From Astropecten irregularis (Eukaryota; Echinodermata; Asteroidea; Paxillosida; Astropectinidae), in NCBI GenBank assembly GCA_963971285.1, contig OZ020247.1, forward strand, positions 15,148,614-15,212,613: a DNA stretch of 64,000 nt. Direction: 5' to 3'. The position numbers and the translations under genes were made by a program. Numbering within the stretch: the first letter of the stretch is position 1; every line of letters begins with the position of its first letter. The notes beneath the pieces were generated by a model. It did not search any database. It was not told the origin of the DNA and saw only the letters and a program-made list of their open reading frames with translations. This document shows, piece after piece, positions 15,001 to 22,800 of this stretch.

Positions 15001-18000
15001 CTCATTGAAACTTACTGTCACTTGTAGCACTTGTGCCTTGTGGGGTGCTGTGGCCTAGTGGTCTGGCATGTCGAACTCAAGGTCTTGTGGTCAATCTACA
15101 GATTGTGTGTTTAAATCCAGCCATGGGCTAGTGATGCTTGCGTCCTTGGGCAAAACGCTTTGCCATAACATATTGCTCCTCTTCACCCAGGTTTAAATGG
15201 ATACTTGCGAGGGTAGAGATGACTTTGTGGTTTAACTTGCCTCTGTGTGCTTTAATTATGGCCCAATGACCAGGGATAATAATATGTGCGCCATGAGTGT
15301 CTTTGGACGAATGTGTGCGCGGAATAAATTCAGAATTATTATTATTATTAGTATGATACATTACAGCCCTGTGTAGGATACGATAGGTTATCCTCCGTAA
15401 CTCGGAATATGATTGGCTTCGTGAAATCGACCTTAGACAATGTAAAATCAGGCAATATCATAATATGCCCCATGTAATAGCAATAGTATCATATTGCCCT
15501 ATGCTAACCAGGGCAATATAACAAATGGATATTGTGTCATTGTGTTTCAGGATGCTATCTGCAACTCTTTAACTGACTACAACCAGCATATTGAATCTCT
15601 CAAGAATGAGATGAAAGATGCCACAGAGAGTGCCAAGGCAATTAGAGGTGACATCCAAGAAGTCAGAAACAAGTTTGTAAACTTTCTTCCTACAAAACTT
15701 CTCGTTCAATGGGAGACTTTGGAGAACCTGTCTTCTAGTCAACAGAGCATGCGCACGCACGCGCACGCACGCGCAATACAACGCGCGCATGCTAACAATT
15801 GCGCAAGCATGGTTTGCGTGTGCGCTGTTGACTAAAGACCGACTCTCCAAAGTCTCCCATTGTTTCTAATACAGGTATTGACTGCTTTGAGTGCGATGGT
15901 TAAATCTAGGATACTCCAAGTGATCTCCTGTGTGTTTTATAGAATGCACAGGAGATCACCGAGGGTGTCCTAGATTTAACCATCGCACGAGTCGACGCAG
16001 ATAATATTTGTTTTATAACACCCCATTTTCCATACTCACGTGACAAATTTAATGTTACTTTTAATCCATAGTAACAATGCACAGCTGACTACTTTTATGG
16101 AATCCATACATGGGGTGTTTTAAATTGAAATAAGCACTGCATGGCTGGATGCAATTTCTGACGGTAAGGAAAGGAAATAAATCCAGCAATTATAAGCACA
16201 GTGCAAACAACATGAAATTTACTATTATCACATTGTGATTTTTTCTATTGTTGCCATAGGTACGGGATCGTTGGTGGCAACCAGAAGTGTGCGTCATGTA
16301 ATTATCCTCTGTTGACGCGGTCCTTCTATCTGTTTCCATGCCAACACATGTTCCATGCAGACTGCTTAAATAAAGAGGTAAGACAGCTCAAGTTCTCCGT
16401 GCATCTTCACTCTGCATTCATTAACATACATCGTTTGATCTTAGAAGGAAATCAAAGAATATTGACTGGAGCTGGATTCAAACCTGCGACCTCTGGAATA
16501 CCGTACAGGTGCCCCACCAACTAAGCTATCCAACCCTATGTTGGCGGGGTCCCAAATTGTCGATTATCTTTTTTCGTTTGCCAGTCAGAAGTCATGAAAC
16601 CAACTGCATACATCTTAGTTTGAGAAAAGTTTTCCACCATGAAGTTTAGTCTGGTGTCTGACCCCTACTAAGTCTTTGGCCAGGAGAGTCTGTGGACCGG
16701 TACCACACTTCCATGATCATGGGCCAATTTCACGGCCCTGCTTAGCACAAAAATTTGCTGACCATGAAATTTCTGTCTTAATAAAAACAGGATTAACAAC
16801 CAAATTTTTGTGTGTTTTTGCATTACTTGTGATTGTTATTTGGCTGTTGTTGGCTGACCATGAATATCAAATGGAATTTTTAATGGTGGCTTGTTTTAAT
16901 GGGCAAGAAATTTTTGTGCTAAGCCAATTTTTGTGCTTAGCAGCTCAATGAAATTGGCCCCATATAAACCTAAGAATAGAATGTTCTGTATGAATATTTT
17001 GTTGTGAATCAATTATTCCAAATGCAGGTTCTTCCGCATCTGACAATAGCCAAGCGTAATCGCGTATCCGAGCTCCAGAGACGACTCTTGCAGCTGCAGA
17101 CGCATCGGCCTCCCACTGCAGCGGCGCCCTCTAGTGACACTATTACTAAGCGTGACGAGTTGGATCAGATCAAGAACGAGCTGGATGACATCACGGCAGC
17201 TGAGTGCGTGTACTGTGGCGAGATCATGATCAGGTAGGGGGAAAAAAACCTAGATTGTGTCATACATTGCAATTATAGAATTCTTGAATAATTATATTAG
17301 TTTCTTGTGCCACGCAAGTTTTCTGGCATATTTAGCAGGAAAGCATCACTTACGATTCAGCAGCGCTATTAAGTTAAGTCCAGCCATAGAGCTACATTAG
17401 ATTACTAGAGCGCTGACTAGTGTACAGAATGATGCCTGCTGGGCGCATCCATGATGATTGTGCACAAACCTATGGAAACACAAAGTTATGTACGTCTTTT
17501 GTACGTCTTTTTGCATATCTGTGTTCTATACAGGGGCCAATTTCATAGAGCTGCTTAGCACAAAAAAATTGCATAGCACAAAAATAGCTTGTCCAATAAA
17601 ACAAACCACCATTGAAAATGCCATTTGATATTCATGGTCAGCGAACAACAGCCAAAGAACAATTGCAAGTGATACACAACACACAGGAATTTGGTTGTTA
17701 ATCCTGTTTTTACTATAAGACAGAAATGTCATGTTTAGCGAATTTTTGTGTTAAAGGGATTGCATACATTTGGTAATTTGAGCCTATTGTTTGTTTCAAA
17801 CCAATATAATTGTATATACATACCATAAAACTAACCTGTGAAAGTTTCAATTCAAAAGGTGGTAGCGTTTGTGAGATTTTGGCGACAAACTAGAGCGGTT
17901 ATTTCACGCCAGATAACAGTTAGTCAATAGCTGAGAAGCGTTACGGCCATAACGCTTCTCAGATTCATAATTTTTGGAGATATAAAGTGACATATTTTTC

Positions 18001-18316
18001 CATAACCGCGGTACTTCGAATTGAACGTTTCTCAATATGCATTATACTATCCAAAGCAGCTGTACTTCTCACCAAGTAAGTTTTTATTGCCATAAATTTT
18101 CAGAGTCATTACCAAACGTATGCAATGCCTTTAAGCAGCTCTATGAAATTGGCCCCAGGTGTGTTATCGAATGACCATATACATGTTTAATGTATATCAT
18201 CAGGGAAAAATGTGTTTACAGAATTTATTTTTGTTTCTTTTTTTCCCCACAGGTCCGTTGATAGACCTTTCATCGAGCCAGATGAATATGATGCTACCAT
18301 GAAAAGCTGGGAGTAA
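1..18316 (+). CDS. VPS18: VPS18 (HOPS/CORVET core subunit), 5' partial
   Basis: Vacuolar protein sorting 18, a RING-bearing core subunit of the HOPS and CORVET tethering complexes that act on endosomes and lysosomes. Exons: <1-54, 839-912, 1068-1177, 1644-1783, 2292-2376, 3306-3385, 3512-3624, 4147-4235, 4986-5084, 5882-6053, 6309-6366, 7411-7514, 8020-8145, 8742-8877, 9728-9877, 10941-11034, 11891-12120, 12560-12700, 13452-13583, 14395-14604, 15551-15672, 16260-16377, 17028-17233, 18253-18316 (TAA). All have GT-AG borders and compatible phases, giving 968 residues; human VPS18 is about 973, so only about 10-20 N-terminal residues lie before the window. The N-terminal part (to about residue 350) is the beta-propeller, followed by an alpha-solenoid with the clathrin-heavy-chain-like repeat, including KLWLRIARHVVEEQ and KIEDILPFFPDFVTIDHFK. 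The C-terminal RING-H2 has C850, C853, C867, H869, H872, C875, C939 and C942. The first piece (1-54) is the least certain. The vertebrate gene has far fewer introns (recalled, not checked). Confidence 0.96.
530..768. mobile_element. Family A MITE
   Basis: About 240-bp imperfect palindrome-ended element with GGGGCCAATTTCATAG at the left and CTATGAAATTGGCC at the right, repeated GCTTAGCACAAAA blocks and the central TGATATTCATGGTCAGCGAA. In VPS18 intron 1. Confidence 0.78.
1865..1902. repeat. GGCTCC minisatellite
   Basis: Repeats of GGCTCC/GGCTCT in a VPS18 intron. A complementary GGAGCT-type tract lies 150 bp on (2056-2086), so the two could pair. Confidence 0.7.
2109..2247. repeat. Inverted-repeat element
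   Basis: Arms GGCCGAAACTGAATTACTTG / CCAGGTAATTCAGATCCGGCC enclose about 70 bp, and the inner arms GGGTACGGC/GCCGTAGCC also pair. A small MITE in a VPS18 intron. Confidence 0.6.
2826..2869. repeat. Short hairpin TGTGATAGACGC
   Basis: TGTGATAGACGCTCGC pairs with GCGAGTGCGTCTATCACA across a loop of about 9 bases; the half-motif GTGATAGACG also occurs at about 2726. Confidence 0.55.
3654..4002. mobile_element. Family C TTAA-flanked MITE
   Basis: TTAA at 3650-3653 and 4003-4006. The left end GGTATAATATATGATTGGTA defines the family. The right half carries the same CACCATCTTCATAC core as family B. In a VPS18 intron. Confidence 0.7.
4409..4868. repeat. Three tandem units of about 150 bp with tRNA-like palindromes
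   Basis: Units start at about 4409, 4559 and 4709. Each begins TGACCATTGxTTGAAAA, has a poly-T tract and GAACAAAGAAAAA, then a palindrome GGATTCGAACCAGCAACCTC / GAGGTCGCTGGTTC. The B-box-like GGTTCGAATCC points to tRNA-derived (SINE) origin. In a VPS18 intron. Confidence 0.7.
5120..5504. mobile_element. Family C MITE, opposite orientation
   Basis: Left end TACAGTACTGGATTGGTAAC, right end ACCAATCATGTATTATATAC, with the shared core between them. In a VPS18 intron. Confidence 0.6.
5568..5707. mobile_element. Family D palindromic MITE (139 bp)
   Basis: Inverted arms AATGGGAGCCTTTGGAAAAC and its inverse continue into CAAGTCAACAGCGCA; a GC-rich centre of alternating GCGTGC separates them. Same family as 15707-15862. 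Confidence 0.75.
6420..6885 (+). repeat. Possible LINE 3' end with TTGAA tail
   Basis: T-rich stretch with a 119-codon hydrophobic frame of low complexity, ending ATGGAAATAAATGTCATTGAATTGAATTGAAT, the style of a LINE 3'UTR and tail. No reverse transcriptase is present. Family not determined. Confidence 0.35.
7587..7963. mobile_element. Family C MITE
   Basis: Left GGCATAATACAGGATTGGTA and right ACCAATCCTGTTCTCTACCT, with the shared core. In a VPS18 intron shortly before exon 8020-8145. Confidence 0.65.
8205..8300 (-). repeat. tRNA-derived SINE fragment
   Basis: On the minus strand it reads TGGCTCAGTTGGTAGAGTGC (A box) and later CCAGTTCGAATCCCGC (B box): a tRNA-like head without a proper cloverleaf. 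VPS18 intron. Confidence 0.65.
9040..9261. mobile_element. Family A MITE, inverted
   Basis: Ends GGGGCCAATTTCATTGAGCT and AAATTGGCCCC. The internal CTGACCATGAGTATCAAATG shows the opposite orientation to the copy at 530. Confidence 0.78.
9497..9650. repeat. tRNA-like SINE, inverted arrangement
   Basis: GCAGGATTCGAACCTGC and, in the opposite sense, GGTCGCAGGTTCGAATCTCA border a palindromic block with two CGGCACTCTACC copies. Related to the units at 4409-4868. Confidence 0.55.
10690..10880 (-). repeat. tRNA-derived SINE, minus strand, tail-less
   Basis: Reverse complement starts GGGGTGCCGTGGCCTAGTGG, followed by GTGGGTTCCAATCCAGCC and CTTGGGCAAGACACTTTGTC: the same family as 15036-15350. It ends about 60 bp before VPS18 exon 10941. 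Confidence 0.7.
11544..11767. mobile_element. Family A MITE
   Basis: Left GGGGCCAATTTCATAGAGCT; the right end GTGAAATTGGC is eroded. Shortly before VPS18 exon 11891. Confidence 0.74.
12195..12410. mobile_element. Family A MITE
   Basis: Left GGGGCCAATTTCATAGAGCT and the complete centre; the right end is truncated to GCAGCTCTTGCCCCC. Confidence 0.74.
12955..13310. mobile_element. Family B MITE, diverged
   Basis: Core and both ends are recognisable (ATCATACTTAGG at the left), but the terminal TTAA is lost. A shorter fragment of the same kind lies just before it at about 12780-12890. In VPS18. Confidence 0.6.
13637..13779. repeat. Inverted-repeat MITE with about 45-bp arms
   Basis: TCAAGGCCTTTGTGGCTGTG... 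and its inverse ending CACGAAGGCCTTGA pair across about 45 bp, including GTACAAAATGTA and GCGACTGG. It lies 54 bp after a VPS18 exon. Confidence 0.65.
13996..14243. mobile_element. Family A MITE
   Basis: Left GGGACAATTCCATGGCGC, right GTGAAATTGGCCC, with the family centre. VPS18 intron before exon 14395. Confidence 0.74.
15036..15350 (+). repeat. tRNA-derived SINE with (ATT)n tail
   Basis: Head GTGCTGTGGCCTAGTGGTCT, then ATTGTGTGTTTAAATCCAGC, a conserved body (CTTGGGCAAAACGCTTTGCC, TTCACCCAGG) and a terminal ATTATTATTATT. A complete retro-insertion in a VPS18 intron. Confidence 0.72.
15707..15862. mobile_element. Family D palindromic MITE
   Basis: CAATGGGAGACTTTGGAGAA and its inverse, with AGTCAACAG arms and a CGCACG-rich centre. 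It begins 34 bp after the donor of the VPS18 exon ending at 15672. Confidence 0.75.
15891..15988. repeat. Long hairpin (about 42-bp arms)
   Basis: GTGCGATGGTTAAATCTAGG... and its inverse pair over about 42 bp with few mismatches, around a loop of about 14 bases. Probably a miniature foldback transposon. Confidence 0.7.
16460..16560 (-). repeat. tRNA-derived SINE fragment
   Basis: Minus strand: TAGCTTAGTTGGTGGGGCAC (degenerate A box) and GCAGGTTTGAATCCAGCTCC (degenerate B box). Same family as 8205-8300. Confidence 0.6.
16721..16961. mobile_element. Family A MITE, inverted
   Basis: Ends GGGCCAATTTCACGGCCC and CAATGAAATTGGCCCC, with the centre in reverse orientation. VPS18 intron before exon 17028. 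Confidence 0.76.
17533..18156. mobile_element. Family A MITE with nested insertion
   Basis: Outer ends GGGGCCAATTTCATAGAGCT and ATGAAATTGGCCCC. Split by the element at 17755-18130. In the last VPS18 intron. Confidence 0.8.
17755..18130. mobile_element. TTAA-inserted MITE (376 bp) nested in a family A element
   Basis: Ends AGGGATTGCATAC and GTATGCAATGCCT are inverted repeats flanked by TTAA (17751-17754, 18131-18134). The host element reads GTGCTAAGCAGC in other copies, so the empty site GTG(T/C)TAAGCAGC is visible. A 13-bp stem hairpin lies at 17931-17962. Confidence 0.83.
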
Positions 18317-18964
18317 CAACACACACACACACACACAACCTAGGTTTGGTAATGATCGGCAGCAAGCACTAATCGGAAATACAAAACTTTAACAATTCCA
18401 ATTAAAAACCTAGAGTTAATTAAAAAACTAGAGTGCGAGCTTCGTATTCAACGTGCGTGTTGTCGGCACTCACAACCACAATTTTAGTGGGGTGACTGAG
18501 CAGCCGAAGTAGAGTTAAAATACGGTACCCGGATGTAACTCAACTGCGCGTACTGTGCGTGATGCGAGGGTGATGCAATTATGTAGAACTACATCGCGCG
18601 ATAAATTACTCATTAATTGGCTGGCCGCAACTAAAATGAACATGAAATGTGCGCAAACGTGAGCGTTTGCCCTTGTAACTTTTCTTGTAACCTTACACAA
18701 TGACATGCCATGGTGGAATGTTTCACCCGCAGAGTGCACACTCTAGTTTTTTTTATTTAACTCAATGGAATCATAAGATGAAATGCTTGTGTAATATGTT
18801 CATTTGTATCTCGTCATTTCGGTATAGATTCACTCCTCAGCATTTAATATTCAGTCTGTTTGGTTATCTCTTTCAAATTTATTACATGGAGTAACTCATT
18901 TCTTGGATGTGAACTGCAATATGTCGTCTATATTGGGAGATGTCATATTTTTTACCATCCCCCC

Positions 18965-18970
18965 AATAAA
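18965..18970 (+). terminator. Candidate VPS18 polyadenylation signal AATAAA
   Basis: The first canonical AATAAA after the VPS18 stop codon lies 650 bp downstream. The intervening AT-rich stretch, with a short CA repeat at about 18320-18338, fits a 3'UTR. No transcript data support it. Confidence 0.35.
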
Positions 18971-19329
18971 AGTTAACAAAGCAATGATTGAAGCATCATT
19001 CTTTTATGTGAAATTTTTAATCAGTTTAAGAAAAAAACTGGAAAGAGTATATCTTCCAAATAATGTTTATGTTTTTGTGAGGCTCGATACACAGAATTGT
19101 CTTCTTTTGATTATTAAAAATGCCAGATTTGTATGGTTATTGTAAAAATGCCCCAACATAGCACTGTAAAACGGCGACTGCCACAACTCGGGAACTAACA
19201 CCTGAAATTTTTAAGTCAGTGAACGCCTTTAAAAGGAGGTTCGCAAAGTGTGACAATGAAAAGAGAATTTCCCTGACATTTTAGAATTTTCATGATTTAA
19301 TTCCTGTGACAGTTTGGTGCTGTCTCTTC

Positions 19330-19590
19330 CTTGTGGTAATTTCATAGAGCTTCTAAGCAGAAACATCTTGCTTAGCAAAATTTAGCTGAGTATCAGTAAG
19401 TAATAATCGCACAGCTTTTTGGCTGCTAACATGTTTTTGTTTATAAGGAAATCGCTTCTGTGGTTTTGAAAGAAAGACATTAGGGAACCAGTTAATATAC
19501 GTATCACATGGTTTTTTTTTTTTCGATGAAGTGTTCCTTAGCTGATAAAGCAAATTCATTTATTTAGCAGCTCTGTGAAAATTAGTCTGG
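19330..19590. mobile_element. Family A MITE, decayed
   Basis: AATTTCATAGAGCTTCTAAGC at the left (trailing blocks match the family) and TTAGCAGCTCTGTGAAAATT at the right; the interior is diverged. Downstream of VPS18. Confidence 0.55.
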
Positions 19591-19887
19591 AAAATTTGAT
19601 GCCAAAATTTGGCGGTACATATTTTCAGTTTTAAGTGATCAACATTTCTTCCTGCCCCTGAAAGGGAACATACTATAAAAAGTATCAAACTTTCCCACCC
19701 ACTGAAGCAAGGAACTGAGCACCAAACTCACAATTATTAATGCCCGTACAATTTATGTTCACATGATAACCCCAAACTCCCTTGGCTCCAGTATCCAAAA
19801 TGATCGGTTAAACCCTCCCAAGTCCCATCACAGTCCCAAGAGCATTGCTCGTATCTCAAATGTGTTATTTTTAGCTTCCTTGGGCTT

Positions 19888-22800
19888 TTAAGGAGATGCT
19901 GTTGAGCTCCTGGAGTTTGAACGAAGCGTAGAAGTGCTCCCCACGCTGTCAGCTCTCTGCATGGACAAAGGAAATAAGACATTTTTATTGCAATTCTGAA
20001 TCAATCAAAATTATTCAATTCAAATGTTGCTGTCATCGTGCCCATACGTGGATTGCATTCTTACATACTGTATCACAAAACAACCAATGTTGTCGATATA
20101 TTTCTTCCTGCGACTATTTTAAGCTCATTAGTATAAGAAGGTTCAAATCCTTACCTCAATTAATGGTGTCCGTCTGCTTCGGTTGAAAGGAAACATCTGT
20201 GAAAACAAAATCAAGATTTACTGTTTAAAAACTGATTATATCCTGAGATGGATTTTTCCTGCTAAACAGGCGCGGCTCTACGGGGGGGGGGGGGGTCTAG
20301 GGGGGCTGTAGCCCCCCCCCCCCCAAAATTGTCTAGCCCCCCAAAAAAAATGCAAGTGAAAAAAAAAAATTCTTGAAAATATTGGATTTTTTTCAGTTAT
20401 TAAGCGGCAATGACATAAAAAAGGCGTTGTGTGGGCTATAATGTGCATGTTTTCGACCCCTAATAAGACATAGCAGAATCGAGTGTTAAGAACCCAAAAT
20501 ATTGGGTCTTCTAGCCCCCCAAAAAAATAATGGCTCTTCTAGCCCCCCCAAAATTTTGACTCTAGAACCGCGCCTGCTGCTAAACAATCGTTTGTGTCCT
20601 TCTTTGTTTTTGTATATCCACTCTAAAAATTTACCAGAACATACTTTATCTTTCACCCAGTGTATGGAAAAAGAATGTACATATAAATATCATGTATCTC
20701 GCATTAAAGAAAGAAAAAAAGATAGGAATAAAATCTGTGAATTTTATGCAAATTTACTCAAGCCTCTTACGGGTGAGTGTGAGTCTTTCTTTTCTTCGTC
20801 TTGGCTTTGTTGTCCCCGTCGCTGCACGAAAAACTTTCGACCACTTCTCGTCTTGGCGTAATTTTGTGGATACTTGGCGATGTTCGCCATGTACTGTTTG
20901 TTGAGCTACAGAAAGGGGAAGAAACAATACAATTTGTTGGTGTGTTTTTTCTTGAATCTTACAAGAAGGACCATGTCAATTGCTAAATTGTTTGGGGAGT
21001 TTTTGCATTGCAGGAACAGACTGGTAACCAACAGAATTTCTAAAAAGGAATTTGTATTTTATTTTATACATTGCTTACATTAATGTTCTGAACTGATTTA
21101 AGCCAACCATAACAAAGTTATTATCTACAGTGTCGTTTTATTAAAGGTATAATATGTGATTGGTGAAGGTCACAGAACAGCACTCACATTTTGTCTGATC
21201 CAGCATGTACATAAAATAATAAACCTGTGAACATTTGAGCTCAATCGGACATCTGGGTCCAGAGAAAATAGCGGAAATATCACTTAATTTTTCTTATAAA
21301 ACAATGATGGATTGTGATCTAGCCAAAATGTTTTGGTGTTTGGTTTGACTTTTTCTGGATAAATACACCACTTCAGACGGAAGTCTTTTAATGATTATGT
21401 TTCTACCAGCACCATCTTCATACCCTGAAAGTTATTCGTAAATCTGTGAAATTTCTGTTTCAGGTGGTTTGTTAATAAATTACTATCAGCACTATCGTTT
21501 TATTATTGAGCACTTCCTCTGTAAAATACCCAGTGTCTTAGAGTACTTAGTCTTTCTTGAATAAAAATCTAAATAACGAACTAACAGAAAAATGTATATA
21601 CAATGTAAATGAAGCATAGAGAAACACTAGACACGGCCACTTAGTGCATTATCGTCTGCTGAAAACAACATCTCCACCTATATTCTATTCATATGCAAAT
21701 TTTCTTGGCAAAAGTTTCGGGTTAAACCATTCTAACTCATGGGTAATGACACTCGCTGAATGAAATAAACGTTACATTCTCCCAAGATAATACCTTCCGG
21801 TTTAAATAGAAATAGACAAAAGTAGACAAGATGTCTAATGTACATACACTGTCCAAACATTTTGATGACAAATGTAGGGAATAAATGACAAAATTCATCT
21901 CGTTGTTTTTTTTATAAACTGCGGAAGTGCCTGCGTCCATCTTTTCGGAAAGTGGCGCGCATGATGTTGTTTGGTCAGTTGCAGAAGGATTGTCGACATG
22001 TTCAGGTTCACGGAATGCATAAAGGTGAGTTTGTGACTAATTATTTGTCAGAATTGGTGGTTTTCGGCCATGTCCAGTGAAGTTTTTAGGTTTGAGGACA
22101 CATAATATTCTTCCATGTACTGTCAAGTTTCGCAAGAGGTAAACGGTCTCCATTTTACTATACATTTTACATGTACTGCAAATTGTGCAGGCCTACATTA
22201 TTTTTCATTTAAGTGCAGTGTTGCTTTAACCTGTTAACCCTCCGGCCATTGGCGATGGCCAGTTGAGAATACATTTTCTTCCTGCACCCTGCGTATTCTA
22301 ACCCCAAATTGAATTCAAGAACTAGTTAAAGCTTATGAATCAATATTTATCAATCCGAATGTCCTCTTTATAACACACTGACTTCACACGAATTGTAAGG
22401 TAGGGCCTACCAGACATCACCATGACCGTGTATTTTATGACCGGAGATTCGAACCGTATACTCACCGCCCATTCGTGCTCCCATTGCTGGTGGCTGTAGT
22501 TCGCCTCCTTGGACAAAATCCGTCTCAGTATCGCTTGGTTCTCGTGGGTGACACGAAGAATTTCTCGCTGACGCTTTGTCCTGTTCAGACTGAATATTAA
22601 TCCCCAGCAACGTTTATTTTATAGGGTGACCCTTTTTCGGATATTCTGGCAAGATGGATGTGTGTGTGTTTTGGGGTGGGGGTTATTATAGGTCCATGAC
22701 CATAATTGAGTAATTCTCTTGGCTTACAAAAGGTAACTTTCCTATACAGGACATTAAACAATGATTTGCCCTTCTTTGTTCACACCAAGCACCCGTCGTC

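Larger units (their letters stand above)
18317..19887. other. Convergent intergenic/3'UTR stretch between VPS18 and CFAP97D1
   Basis: AT-rich sequence holding the VPS18 3'UTR, a decayed family A element (about 19330-19590) and the presumed 3'UTR of the minus-strand CFAP97D1 gene, with TTTATT (AATAAA on the minus strand) at 19559-19564. No additional coding signal was seen. Confidence 0.6.

Noticed and set aside
21951-22028. Possible + strand first exon (ATGTTCAGGTTCACGGAATG followed by GTGAGT)
   Set aside because: A lone ATG-to-donor stretch of nine codons with no following exon that I could find; it lies in CFAP97D1 intron 3.
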